47,887 nucleotides of DNA from positions 1 through 47,887 of the forward strand of contig UBJO01000007.1 in assembly GCA_900465665.1 (NCBI GenBank), read 5' to 3'. Shown one piece after another: positions 17,241-26,143 of this stretch. Each line of letters opens with the position of its first letter. Position 1 is the first letter of the stretch. The notes below the pieces were generated by a model. That model saw nothing but the letters and a program-made list of their open reading frames with translations. It had not been told where the DNA came from and did no database searches. This DNA is from Hyphomicrobiales bacterium. Lineage in GTDB: Bacteria; Pseudomonadota; Alphaproteobacteria; Rhizobiales; Rhizobiaceae. The position numbers and the translations under genes are program-made.

Positions 17241-17490
17241 GGGCGGCGCGTTCTGCCTTCAGGCTTTGCAGGAATTCGACGGGATCGATTTCCTCAGGCT
17301 CTCCGCTCGCCTTTCCAGCTTCATATTCCCGTTTAAGATTTTCGAGTTCTAGCGCTCGGATTTTTTCGCGTTGCTCCAGCAGACGCAGGCTGTCTCTCAT
17401 GACCTCGCTCGCGCTGGCGTAGCGGCCGCTCTCAACAAGGTCTTTGACCAAGCCCTCATAATGGGCTCCGATATTGTAGCTGGATGGCAT
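17233..17490 (-). CDS. parD: ParD-type antitoxin
   Basis: An 85-residue ribbon-helix-helix antitoxin. The N-terminal MPSSYNIGAHYEGLVKDLVE and GRYASASEVMRDSLRLLEQRE are the ParD/CC2985-family signature, forming the DNA-binding strand and two helices. The C-terminal half (acidic, with EEIDPVEFLQSLKAERAA) would wrap the toxin. The start at 17490 has GAGG seven nt upstream and fits the family; the frame is open to 17544. A perfect inverted repeat 28 bp upstream is the probable operator for autorepression. Confidence 0.92.
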   Translation of the reverse strand: MPSSYNIGAHYEGLVKDLVESGRYASASEVMRDSLRLLEQREKIRALELENLKREYEAGKASGEPEEIDPVEFLQSLKAERAARG

Positions 17491-17517
17491 GGTAAATCCT
17501 CGCGTCATCAAGCTCAC

Positions 17518-17536
17518 ATTATCAGTTTTTGATAAT
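17518..17536 (-). promoter_or_regulatory. Candidate ParD operator
   Basis: A perfect 7-bp inverted repeat, ATTATCA/TGATAAT with a 5-bp centre, lies upstream of parD. Its position and symmetry fit binding by a dimeric ribbon-helix-helix repressor. Confidence 0.55.
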
Positions 17537-17579
17537 CGGGCCAAATGAAACCGTCGGTAGTCGCAGGCGGACCCAAAAA

Positions 17580-17605
17580 CGAAAAACCCGGCACGCCGGC
17601 CGGGT
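17580..17605 (-). terminator. Terminator of the DUF6101-like gene
   Basis: A 7-bp perfect stem (17586-17592 with 17599-17605, 6-nt loop) read on the minus strand is followed by TTTTTCGTTTTT. It ends the transcript of the minus-strand gene that stops at 17634. Confidence 0.85.
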
Positions 17606-17633
17606 CTTTCCGTCTGATCTCGTGCATCGGCCC

Positions 17634-18206
17634 TTAGCTACGGGCGATGATTTCCTTGCCTTCGATCTTCATGGCGACGCCGAGCGTGCCGGTCGAGCGG
17701 CGCACGAGGAAGCGTGGGCGGCGGTTGGCGAAGTAGGAGTGGCGGCGGCGCGGCTTCAGGTGGCTGGTGCGCAGTTCGCCGAGATGCTCTTCCAGCGGGC
17801 GGGCAATGCCGTCGGCCTCGACCATCAGCATGGGAATACGAAAGGCTTCCGACCAGCCGCGCCAGTCGGCGGCGATGTCGGAAAGGTCGTGTGCGACCAG
17901 AAGCGGCACGCAGAGGTCGGGGTCTTCGTGGTGCAGTTCGAGCGTCACGGTGACTTCGCCATTGCCATGGTCGATGGCACGTGCGGCGACGCCCTTGAAG
18001 GCGCGCTTCGGCAGCGCGATGGAGAGTGGAAGGCCGCTCGAGGGGAGGATCTTGCGCAGGATGGCGCCGCGTTCGTCGATCGTTATGCTGACATCGCTTG
18101 TGGAGTCGTGGATGGCGTAGCTTACCTGCTGCGGAAAGCGCGACGGATCAAGACGAAGTGTCGCTCCAGCCCATGCGGGCTTCATAACGGTATTGTTCAT
18201 GTTCAT
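17634..18206 (-). CDS. DUF6101-like conserved protein
   Basis: A protein of 190 residues, function unknown; it resembles the rhizobial family named DUF6101 (assignment from memory). It has no signal peptide or membrane segment. Recognisable segments are LRLDPSRFPQQVSYAIHDS, a central domain with FKGVAARAIDHGNGEVTVTLELHHEDP and a strongly basic C-terminal part (HLKPRRRHSYFANRRPRFLVRR). The sequence pattern suggests a beta-rich domain with a basic tail that could contact nucleic acid or lipid, but that is speculation. The frame opens at 18356; the ATG at 18206 follows AAGGGTGAGA, with another ATG two codons later. A good terminator follows. Confidence 0.75.
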   Translation of the reverse strand: MNMNNTVMKPAWAGATLRLDPSRFPQQVSYAIHDSTSDVSITIDERGAILRKILPSSGLPLSIALPKRAFKGVAARAIDHGNGEVTVTLELHHEDPDLCVPLLVAHDLSDIAADWRGWSEAFRIPMLMVEADGIARPLEEHLGELRTSHLKPRRRHSYFANRRPRFLVRRSTGTLGVAMKIEGKEIIARS

Positions 18207-18499
18207 TCTCACCCTTGTCTTACCTGAGAGCCGGTTTCCGGTCTTCTCCTCGGGACTTTTCGTCCTCTGTGGCTGACAATAGGCGCCGCCTGTTCGAGAC
18301 AGCTTAAAAATCGCGGTTAAGAAGACCTTGCCTCCCTGGATGGTTATCAAAACCAAACGTGGCAGGGTTTCCGAGAAGTGAACGCAGGGGTGTACCAGGT
18401 TGCAACAGGGCGTGGGTAAGTCTCGGGTAAGCTTTTCATAGCAAAATGAGGCGGAAACCGTGTGTCATTCATCTAAGACTTTGCCGGAATAGAACGCTC

Positions 18500-21205
18500 A
18501 TGATCTCCGCTTCGATGGCCTATACGATATTGTCAGGCGATATGCAGAAGAGCCTTGACCGCGTCGCTTCGCAGACGACCGTCAAGCGTGATGCCCAATA
18601 TTACGAAGAGAACATCAACAAAGTCAAAGACATAGACGATTTCCTCGGCAACTATAAGCTCTACAGCTATGCCATGAAGGCCTATGGCCTCGAGGATATG
18701 ACCTACGCCAAGGCCTTCATGAAGAAGGTTCTGGAGAGCGACCTGACGGATGCCAGCAGCTTCGCCAACAAGCTGTCGGACAGCCGCTACAAGGAGTTTG
18801 CCTCCGCCTTCAATTTCGGAACGGCGGCGACCGACGCGCAAAGCGACGGCCAGGAAACCGATATGCTCGGTCTCTACACGCAGTCCTTCGCGGATGAGGG
18901 CGCCAACGCCGCCACGGAATCGACCTATTACAGCACAGCGATCGACAAGGTGCAGAGCGTCACCGGTCTGACGTCGAGCACCCGCCTGCGCACCTACGTT
19001 CTCAGCGCATTTGGTATCGATCCAACCTACGCCTCCAACGATTATCTCAGCAAGGTCCTGACCAGCGATCTCAACGATCCCAACAGTTTCGTCAACACCA
19101 GCGGAAACGCCAAGTACAAGGCGCTTGCCGCCCAGTTCAGCTTCAATGCCGATGGTACGGTCAACGGCACGGCACAGACCGCCGATCAGAAGAACGCGGT
19201 CATCGAGCAGTACAATCTCACCGTCCCGTCGATCGTTACCACCAAGGCAGCCGAGTACAACAAGGCCTATTTCGACGCCAATATCGGCCAGATCACCAGC
19301 GTCGACCAGCTGATTTCGGACAAGCGTCTGACCTCCTACATCAAGGCCGCCTACGGCACGGGTGAGGATTTCAGCGATGCCGGCCTGAAGCGCGTGCTGA
19401 CCGATTCCAGCTATGCAGGTCTGCTGGGATACAGCGCGCTGCACGCCGCCTTCAATTTCAACAGCGACGGCACGGTCGACACCACGAAGGCAGGCTATGC
19501 CGCGCAGACATCGGCCCAGATCGGCGCAACAACGACGACTGCCGACAATGTGTCGAGCGCCTACGCGACCAAGATCACCAGCATAAAGACGGTCGACGAT
19601 CTGATCGCGGATACCAAGATGACATCCTACATCAAGGATGCCTATGGCGTTCCGCAAAGCTTGAGCGACACGGACCTCAGAAGCGTTCTGACCGATTCCA
19701 GCTACGCCAGCCTGCTCGGCCTGCAGAACGTGCATGACGCCTTCAATTTCCAGGCCGACGGCAGCGTGACGTCCGCTGGCGCGCAGACCTCCAGCCAGAC
19801 GCGTCTCGCCGGCTACAGCGCGAGCGACAATCTCAGCTATTACCGCAGCAAGATCAGCACGCTCTCCAATGTCGACGACCTGATTGCCGATACGAAGCTG
19901 ACGAGCTTCCTGAAGAGCACCTATTCGCTCCCGTCAACGATCAGCGACGCCGATCTGAAAAGCATCCTCACCGATTCCAACTTTGCCGCGACGAGTGGCT
20001 ACAGCAACGTCAATGAGGCCTTCAATTTCGCCGCCGATGGCTCCGCCGCGGCGATGTCCGGCCCGCAGAGCACGCAGCAGACGACGAGCGTCGATACGCT
20101 TTACGCAGCGCATTACGCCGACGAGCAGCAGGCCGAGATCGATAGCGCCGTCGCCAACTACAAGACGCGGATGGCCGACGACAACGTCACCAATGTGACC
20201 GATTTCCTTCGTACAAACCTGACCTCCGACACCGATAGCAGGAACGACGACCTTCCGGACCTGTACCAGATGGCGCTTCGCTCCTATGGGCTCACCGAGC
20301 AGGATGTCTCACGCACCCAGATGCGCAAGTTGTTGCAGAGCGATCCCTACGATCCAGACGGCTATGTCGCCTCGCTCAAGGACGATCGCATCACCAACAT
20401 GGTCCGCGCGTTCAATTTCGGCACGGATGGCAAGGCCGCATCGGAAGTGCAGGCCCTATCGACGGCCGTGCTTGCGAAATATGCGACCACCTACAAGTCG
20501 CTCGCGACACTGGGCATGAGCTCCGGCCCGCTGAGAGACAAGGCATCCGACGACGCGACCAAGGAAGTCGATGACTTCGCCAAGAAAATCGCGACGGTGA
20601 AGTCCCTCGACGATTTCCTGGCCGACAGCAAGCTGACCGATTTTGTGCTGAAGGCCAACGGCCTTGACCCGAAGGACTACGATGCGGCGACCCTGAAGAA
20701 GATCTTCACCTCGGATGCCACGGACGCCAAGAGCTACCTGAACAAGACGGCGCCTTCGAAATTCAAGGAAATCGTCGCCGACTTCAACTTCGACACGGCG
20801 GGCAATCTGACCCGGTCCAAGATCGGCGCGATCCAGAACGTCGGTGCCGAAGAGCGGACGCAGGAGGGTTACCTGCAGATGACGCTCGAAACCCAGGAAG
20901 GCGAGACCAATGAAGGCGTGCGCCTCGCGCTCTACTTCGCCCGCAAGGCACCGAGCATCACGTCGATCTACTCGTTGATCGGCGACCAGCCGCTGTTCCA
21001 GGTGATCACCACCACCTTCAGCCTGCCGACCAGCATGTCCAACATGGATGTCGATAAACAGGCGACGATGCTGAAGAAGTTCATCGACATCACGGATTTC
21101 CAGGATCCGAAGAAGGTCGACAAGCTTCTGCGGCGCTTCACCGCGATGTATGATCTTCAGAACAATACCAACACCTCACCGGCGCTGACCATCCTGAAGT
21201 CATAG
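18500..21205 (+). CDS. Giant tandem-repeat DUF1217 protein
   Basis: A 901-residue protein made of repeated DUF1217-like units. Seven copies can be aligned by eye at residues 38-106, 147-216, 261-320, 357-417, 450-510, 556-640 and 695-764. Each runs from an I-x-x-(V/I)-x-x-(V/L)-D-D-(F/L)(L/I) segment through (L/M)T-S-(Y/F)-(I/L)-K-x-(A/T)Y to a closing (A/Q/D)F-(N/S)F. A C-terminal segment (GVRLALYFARKAPSIT onwards) matches the end of ordinary DUF1217 proteins. There is no signal peptide. Small relatives lie in rhizobial flagellar clusters, so a motility-linked or flagellum-exported role is plausible but unproven. The start at 18500 (MISASMAYTILSGDM) aligns with the family; the frame opens at 18446. 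Copies 3-5 are most alike, pointing to recent internal duplication. Confidence 0.88.
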   Translation: MISASMAYTILSGDMQKSLDRVASQTTVKRDAQYYEENINKVKDIDDFLGNYKLYSYAMKAYGLEDMTYAKAFMKKVLESDLTDASSFANKLSDSRYKEFASAFNFGTAATDAQSDGQETDMLGLYTQSFADEGANAATESTYYSTAIDKVQSVTGLTSSTRLRTYVLSAFGIDPTYASNDYLSKVLTSDLNDPNSFVNTSGNAKYKALAAQFSFNADGTVNGTAQTADQKNAVIEQYNLTVPSIVTTKAAEYNKAYFDANIGQITSVDQLISDKRLTSYIKAAYGTGEDFSDAGLKRVLTDSSYAGLLGYSALHAAFNFNSDGTVDTTKAGYAAQTSAQIGATTTTADNVSSAYATKITSIKTVDDLIADTKMTSYIKDAYGVPQSLSDTDLRSVLTDSSYASLLGLQNVHDAFNFQADGSVTSAGAQTSSQTRLAGYSASDNLSYYRSKISTLSNVDDLIADTKLTSFLKSTYSLPSTISDADLKSILTDSNFAATSGYSNVNEAFNFAADGSAAAMSGPQSTQQTTSVDTLYAAHYADEQQAEIDSAVANYKTRMADDNVTNVTDFLRTNLTSDTDSRNDDLPDLYQMALRSYGLTEQDVSRTQMRKLLQSDPYDPDGYVASLKDDRITNMVRAFNFGTDGKAASEVQALSTAVLAKYATTYKSLATLGMSSGPLRDKASDDATKEVDDFAKKIATVKSLDDFLADSKLTDFVLKANGLDPKDYDAATLKKIFTSDATDAKSYLNKTAPSKFKEIVADFNFDTAGNLTRSKIGAIQNVGAEERTQEGYLQMTLETQEGETNEGVRLALYFARKAPSITSIYSLIGDQPLFQVITTTFSLPTSMSNMDVDKQATMLKKFIDITDFQDPKKVDKLLRRFTAMYDLQNNTNTSPALTILKS

Positions 21206-21263
21206 GCGTAAAACGCCGCTCCACGAACAGGAGCCAAGCGCCGCTTTCACAGCGAGGCATCAG

Positions 21264-21286
21264 AGCGGCCATCCGGCCGCTTTTCT
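21264..21286 (+). terminator. Rho-independent terminator
   Basis: A 7-bp stem (21264-21270 with 21275-21281, loop ATCC) followed by a T tract lies between the DUF1217 gene and the convergent oxidoreductase. Confidence 0.8.
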
Positions 21287-21288
21287 CA

Positions 21289-22716
21289 TCAGTCGATATT
21301 GACGACCTTGCCGGGGTTCATGATGCCGGCGGGATCGAAAACCTTCTTGATGCGGCGCATCAGGTCGATCTCGATCGCCGGACGGATCGCCGCAAGCTCG
21401 TCGCGCTTCAACTGGCCAATGCCGTGTTCCGCCGAAATCGAGCCGCCATGCGAAAGCACCAGCCCGTGCACGATCACGTTCATCTCGTGCCAGCGCTCAA
21501 GGAATGCCTGCTTATCGGCGCCAACCGGCTGCGAGATGTTGTAGTGGATGTTGCCGTCGCCCATGTGGCCGAAGGCGCAGATGCGTGCGCCGGGCATGGC
21601 CGCCATCACCGCCTGCTCGGCCTCGTGCATGAACTGAGGCACCGTCGAGACCGGCACCGAAACGTCATGCTTGATCGATCCGCCCTCAGGCTTCTGCGCT
21701 TCCGACATGCTCTCGCGCATGTGCCAGAGCGCTGTCTGCTGCGCGACGGAAGAGGCGATTGCCGCGTCCTGCACCAGACCAGCCTCGAAACCCTGCTCCA
21801 ACAGTGCCGTCATCATCCGCTCGGCGGTCTCGGCCGAATCCGATGTCGAGATGTCGATCAGCACGTACCAGGCATGTTCGCTCTCCAGCGGATCACGCAC
21901 GCCCTCGATGTTGCGGGCGGTGATCTCCACGCCGAAGCGCGGCATCAGTTCGAAGCCGGTCAGCGAGGTGCCGCACAGGCTGGAGGCGAGGTTGAAGAGC
22001 GATAGCGCGTCCTCGACCGAGCTCAGGCCGGCAAAGGCCACCTGCTTGCCGAGCGGCTGCGGAAAGAGCTTCAGCACCGCGCCTGTGATGACACCCAGCG
22101 TGCCCTCGGCGCCGATAAAGAGATCGCGCAGGTCGTAGCCGGTATTGTCCTTCTTCAGGCGGCGCAGCCCGTCCCAGATCTCGCCGGTCGGAAGTACGAC
22201 TTCGAGCCCGAGGCAGAGCTGGCGCATGTTGCCATAGGCGAGCACGGCGGTGCCGCCGGCGTTGGTCGAGAGGTTGCCGCCGATCCGGCAGGAGCCTTCC
22301 GATCCGAGAGACAGCGGAAACAGCCGCCCATGCGCCTCGGCCGCCTTCTGCACGTCGGCAAGGATCGCGCCGCCATCGGCAACGAGAACGTTGGCGACGG
22401 GATCGACGTCGCGGATCTTGTTCATCCGCTCCAGCGACAGGATGATGTCTGACTTGCCCTCGCGCGGCGTCTGCCCGCCCACAAGCCCGGTATTGCCCGT
22501 TTGCGGCACGACTGATGTGCCGGTCTCGCTGGCGAGCTTCAGGATCGCGGAGACCTCCTGAACGTTGGCGGGCTTCAGAAGCATCGGCGAGGAGCCGTGG
22601 TAGAGACCGCGGTTCTCGATCAGGTGTGGCGCCAGATCGGCCTCACCGCGCAGCGCGTACTTGTCGCCGACGATGGCTGCGAAACGGTCGAGTAGCTCAG
22701 GTGAAACGCTGCTCAT
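21289..22716 (-). CDS. FAD-linked D-2-hydroxyacid dehydrogenase
   Basis: A 475-residue flavoprotein of the vanillyl-alcohol-oxidase fold. The N-terminal FAD-binding domain (about 40-215) has PQTGNTGLVGGQTP, NLSTNAGGTAVLAYGN and GAEGTLGVITGAVLKL. The C-terminal FAD oxidase domain has the metal/substrate motifs FGHMGDGNIHYN and SAEHGIGQLKRDEL and ends DPAGIMNPGKV. These fit the D-lactate/D-2-hydroxyglutarate dehydrogenase group, which oxidises D-2-hydroxyacids and passes electrons to a carrier; 2-hydroxyglutarate is the more likely substrate for this length, but glycolate or D-lactate cannot be excluded. It follows the TsaC/Sua5 gene by 16 bp and is probably co-transcribed with it. Confidence 0.92.
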   Translation of the reverse strand: MSSVSPELLDRFAAIVGDKYALRGEADLAPHLIENRGLYHGSSPMLLKPANVQEVSAILKLASETGTSVVPQTGNTGLVGGQTPREGKSDIILSLERMNKIRDVDPVANVLVADGGAILADVQKAAEAHGRLFPLSLGSEGSCRIGGNLSTNAGGTAVLAYGNMRQLCLGLEVVLPTGEIWDGLRRLKKDNTGYDLRDLFIGAEGTLGVITGAVLKLFPQPLGKQVAFAGLSSVEDALSLFNLASSLCGTSLTGFELMPRFGVEITARNIEGVRDPLESEHAWYVLIDISTSDSAETAERMMTALLEQGFEAGLVQDAAIASSVAQQTALWHMRESMSEAQKPEGGSIKHDVSVPVSTVPQFMHEAEQAVMAAMPGARICAFGHMGDGNIHYNISQPVGADKQAFLERWHEMNVIVHGLVLSHGGSISAEHGIGQLKRDELAAIRPAIEIDLMRRIKKVFDPAGIMNPGKVVNID

Positions 22717-22732
22717 CGGGCCTTATCCTCTG

Positions 22733-23707
22733 TTATTCCCGTGGGGCCGCGGCGCGCCGCAGCCGGTCGTTGATGGCTTCGCCGAGACCCTCGTCGGGAA
22801 TGGCGCTAAAGGCGATCGTCGCCGCGCCGCTGGCATCGGCACGCTTCATGTAGTCGAAAAGATTGGTGGCCGCTTCGGCGAGATCGCCGCTCTCGCTGAG
22901 ATTGAGAACGACCTTGGCCTTGTCGGCGTTCGCCACGGGGGAGGAACCAAAGGCGATCAACGCCTCGCCCTCTCTCACCTCGATCGCATCGAGCCGCACG
23001 GCAGCCCCCGGCGCATAGTGCGAGGCCATCATGCCCGGCGCCTCGATCGCGGCGGACGCCACTTTCGGGCGCACCAGCTTTACGCCTGCCACGCGCTCGA
23101 TCTCGTCAGCCGGCAGCCCGCCCGGCCGCAGCAGCCTGAGCTTCCCATCCTCGACCTTGACGATGGTGGATTCCACGCCGACATCGCTCGCCCCGGCATC
23201 GAGGATCAGCTTGATCTTCTCTCCGAGATCGGTCTGCACATGCGCGGCGCTGGTGGCGCTGATCTTGCCGGATGTATTGGCGCTCGGCGCCGCCAGCGGG
23301 TGGCCGAAGGCGCGGATCAATTCGCCGGCAAATCCCTTCGGCACCCGGATGCCGATAGTATCGAGCCCGGCCGTCGCCAGCGCATGGATGCCGCTCTCGG
23401 CCTTCAAGGCCACGACGATCGTCAGCGGACCGGGCCAGAAGGCCTCCGCCAGCGCCCGTGAGAGCGGATCGAAATCGGCATAGGTCTCCGCCATTTCGAG
23501 GTCCGCCATGTGACAGATCAGCGGATTGAACTGAGGGCGGCCCTTGGTCTCGTAGATGCGGGCGATGGCGGCCGGATTGGTGGCGTCGGCGGCAAGGCCG
23601 TAGACGGTCTCGGTCGGAATGGCGATCGGCAAACCTTCGCCCAGCACCTTGCAAGCGGCGTCGATCGCCTGCTGCCTGTTCTCGGTGATGTCGATGATCT
23701 CTGCCAT
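22733..23707 (-). CDS. tsaC: L-threonylcarbamoyladenylate synthase (TsaC/Sua5)
   Basis: A 324-residue long-form (Sua5-type) enzyme that makes threonylcarbamoyl-AMP from threonine, bicarbonate and ATP for the t6A modification next to the anticodon of ANN-decoding tRNAs. The YrdC domain covers residues 10-200: PTETVYGLAADA, the KGRPQFNPLICH signature, PSANTSGKISATS. The C-terminal Sua5 domain includes APGMMASHYAPGAAVRL, the conserved linker that closes the active site. First gene of a two-gene operon with the FAD dehydrogenase, a pairing without an obvious metabolic link. Confidence 0.94.
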   Translation of the reverse strand: MAEIIDITENRQQAIDAACKVLGEGLPIAIPTETVYGLAADATNPAAIARIYETKGRPQFNPLICHMADLEMAETYADFDPLSRALAEAFWPGPLTIVVALKAESGIHALATAGLDTIGIRVPKGFAGELIRAFGHPLAAPSANTSGKISATSAAHVQTDLGEKIKLILDAGASDVGVESTIVKVEDGKLRLLRPGGLPADEIERVAGVKLVRPKVASAAIEAPGMMASHYAPGAAVRLDAIEVREGEALIAFGSSPVANADKAKVVLNLSESGDLAEAATNLFDYMKRADASGAATIAFSAIPDEGLGEAINDRLRRAAAPRE

Positions 23708-23807
23708 ATGCCGCCCGGATAGTCTGTCCGGCAGTCCTTATGCCGTTGCGGCCCCGCGATCAATATCAGAGCTGGCGAATGATCCCGATCAAAGCCTGCG
23801 CATGGCC

Positions 23808-24413
23808 TCAGAGTTGACGAATGATCTCACGAAGCTGCTCGTTGCGGGCGCCGAGCAACAGCACGTTCCTGATCGCCACCTGCGGATCGTCGGTGCGGAA
23901 TAGCAGGCCGTTGCCGCGGATGTTGCGGTCGATCGTCATCTTCTCCGGCGTGTGCTCGCCTGGCCGGATGGCGACGGCGAAGTACATGCGCGAGTAGCGC
24001 ACGTCGATCTTCTCGAAGACATTGTCGTTATCGCCGATATCGGCGTAGAAATTGGCGATATAGAAGGCCCAGCTGACCGCGTCATATTGCGCGAACTTGG
24101 TGCGCGCGGCCGTCACATGGCAGTAGCCGAGATGCGGGCTGTCTTCCAGCGTGCGGTGAAACACCATCTTCGGAAACTGGATGGCGCGGTGAAAGCCGTT
24201 GATATGCTGGTGCGTCTTCTCGCCGGCGGTCTGCAGCTTGCGGCCGGTCTTCTCTGCCACTTCGTCGTGGGTGAGATAGCGGCGCTCGGCGGCCAGCCAA
24301 TGGGACTGGTGGCGGGTGATCTTGCCGGTGCGCAGGAATTCGGAATGCGGCGCGACCGGCGCGGTGGGCTGGTCGATGCTCGCTCTGGCATCGAAGTAAC
24401 GAAGTTTCGCCAT
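23808..24413 (-). CDS. Conserved hypothetical protein
   Basis: I do not recognise this 201-residue protein with certainty; it may belong to a rhizobial domain-of-unknown-function family (possibly DUF6656). It has no signal peptide or membrane segment. Visible features are an N-terminal basic region (HSEFLRTGKITRHQSHWLAAE), a histidine-rich patch (EKTHQHINGFHRAIQFPKMVFH) and a C-terminal part with YSRMYFAVAIRPGEHTPE. The frame opens at 24458; the ATG at 24413 starts the ordered MAKLRYFDARAS segment. A 100-bp gap separates it from tsaC downstream, so co-transcription is possible but not shown. Confidence 0.75.
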   Translation of the reverse strand: MAKLRYFDARASIDQPTAPVAPHSEFLRTGKITRHQSHWLAAERRYLTHDEVAEKTGRKLQTAGEKTHQHINGFHRAIQFPKMVFHRTLEDSPHLGYCHVTAARTKFAQYDAVSWAFYIANFYADIGDNDNVFEKIDVRYSRMYFAVAIRPGEHTPEKMTIDRNIRGNGLLFRTDDPQVAIRNVLLLGARNEQLREIIRQL

Positions 24414-24831
24414 GGTCTCGGATCCGGCTGCCTGTCTCTTTGGCCGAAGGATAGGCAATCATGCTTAATGCGATGTTAAATTGGGCCGACTGCCATTGCT
24501 GCTGCTACAAACTGCCACAAGCTGCTGTCGCAAACAGAATATCGCTGGCAAGGCCGCTCTCGCCTCCCTTGATCTCTGGCAATTTCGCAAAAGCCGCAAA
24601 TAATCCTATTTGTTTGAAGCGACGCGGAAATGCCCGTTTTCTGTCGTGCCGCCAATGCCCGAATGCAACTGTCGCCATTTTCGAAGCCGATGTCGCTTTG
24701 CAGCCACGCGGGCGGCGTGGGCAGTGGTTAAATGCATGACATAGGCAATATCTCCTTCGGGAGAGGGGGCGAGCGCTTCCCGCGGCTTTCGCCATCCGTT
24801 ATGTGGCAGCCCGAATAGACGAGGATATGAG
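24414..24831. other. Intergenic region upstream of the Rieske oxygenase
   Basis: About 420 bp between divergent genes with no supported gene. ORFs on both strands here lack SDs and coding character. The stretch before 24832 holds GAGGATATGAG, the ribosome-binding site of the oxygenase. No riboswitch or promoter could be assigned with confidence. Confidence 0.5.
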
Positions 24832-26076
24832 ATGGATATTCGCAGCAACGTTTTACGGCAGCTCAAGAACCGCCGCGAGGGCTTCAGCCTCGAGCAACCC
24901 TTCTATATCGACGAGGATTACTTCAAGCTCGATATGGAAATGATCTATTATCGCGACTGGCTGTTCATGGGCCATGACTGCGAGCTGCCGAAGGCCGGCG
25001 CCTATTTCACCGTGCAGATCGGCCAGTATCCCGTCGTCATCGTTCGCGGCCGCGACAATGTCATCCGCGCCTTCCACAACAGCTGTCGCCATCGCGGCTC
25101 GCGCGTCTGCACCAAGGATCACGGCTCGTCGGTCCGTCTTGTCTGTCCCTATCATCAGTGGGCCTATGATCTAGACGGCAAGCTCGCCTTTGCCCGCCAC
25201 ATGGGCGACGATTTCGACAAGTCGGGCTTCGGCCTGAAGCCGGTTCATTGCGAAAGCTTCGGCGGCTATATCTTCATCTGCCTCGCCGACAAGGCGCCCG
25301 ACTTCCAGCCGGTTCGCGACATGGTCGCCCCCTACATGGTGCCGCATCACCTGAAGGACGCCAAGGTCGCCTTCCAGAGCACCATCATCGAGAAGGGCAA
25401 CTGGAAGCTCGTCTGGGAAAACAACCGCGAGTGCTACCACTGCGCCGCAAACCATCCCGAACTCTGCCGCACCTATCCCGAGGCCCCGAGCGTCACCGGC
25501 ACCGATGGCGGCGCCGATGATCCGGAGATTGCCGGCCACTGGGCGCGCTGCGAGGCCGCCGGCCTTCCGAGCAAGTTCCAAATCTCGCCTGATGGACAGT
25601 TCCGCGCTGCCCGCATGCCGCTGATCGAGGATGCCGAGAGCTACACCATGTCCGGCAAGCGTGCCGTCGCCCGTCCGTTGTCGGATGACGTGACGATCGA
25701 CCGGATCGGCACCATGCTGCTCTTCCACTATCCGACGACCTGGAACCACATCCTCGGCGACCACGCGATCTCCTTCCGCGTCCTCCCGCTCAGCGCCAAC
25801 GAGACGGCCGTGACCACCAAGTGGCTGGTCCACAAGGACGCCGTAGAGGGTGTCGATTACAATCTCGAGGAACTGACCCACGTCTGGACCGAGACCAACG
25901 ACCAGGACCGCCGCATCGTCGAGGAAAACGCCTTCGGCATCCACTCGCCGGCCTATGAGCCCGGTCCGTACTCGATGCTGCACGAGGGTGGCGTCATGCA
26001 GTTCCTCGAATGGTACGCGCTGTTTATGACCAACCGCCTGCAGGGCGATCAGGCCAAGCTCTCCGTCGTCGCCTGA
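24832..26076 (+). CDS. Rieske-type oxygenase alpha subunit, GbcA/CntA-like
   Basis: A 414-residue ring-hydroxylating-type oxygenase component. The Rieske [2Fe-2S] ligands are C85, H87, C105 and H108 (CRHRGSRV...CPYHQW). The mononuclear iron site is H203 and H208 (ECYHCAANHPELC) plus an aspartate near 357-359. The bridging residue between the two centres is Glu (E200), not the usual Asp. That substitution and the ENNRECYHC context are seen in carnitine and glycine-betaine monooxygenases and related N-demethylases, so a quaternary-amine substrate is more likely than an aromatic one. These enzymes need a flavin/ferredoxin reductase (GbcB-type), and none is encoded nearby. The convergent neighbour is a lysozyme. 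A strong SD precedes the ATG. Confidence 0.9.
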   Translation: MDIRSNVLRQLKNRREGFSLEQPFYIDEDYFKLDMEMIYYRDWLFMGHDCELPKAGAYFTVQIGQYPVVIVRGRDNVIRAFHNSCRHRGSRVCTKDHGSSVRLVCPYHQWAYDLDGKLAFARHMGDDFDKSGFGLKPVHCESFGGYIFICLADKAPDFQPVRDMVAPYMVPHHLKDAKVAFQSTIIEKGNWKLVWENNRECYHCAANHPELCRTYPEAPSVTGTDGGADDPEIAGHWARCEAAGLPSKFQISPDGQFRAARMPLIEDAESYTMSGKRAVARPLSDDVTIDRIGTMLLFHYPTTWNHILGDHAISFRVLPLSANETAVTTKWLVHKDAVEGVDYNLEELTHVWTETNDQDRRIVEENAFGIHSPAYEPGPYSMLHEGGVMQFLEWYALFMTNRLQGDQAKLSVVA

Positions 26077-26143
26077 CGCTAGCCTCGCAAGAAAATACAG
26101 CTCCGCGCTTCACCGAAGCCGGGGCCGTTTTCGTTTTGGGCGT

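Noticed and set aside
24461..24739. Plus-strand ORF of 92 codons in the gap before the oxygenase
   Set aside because: No SD, Cys-rich start of random appearance and no family resemblance.
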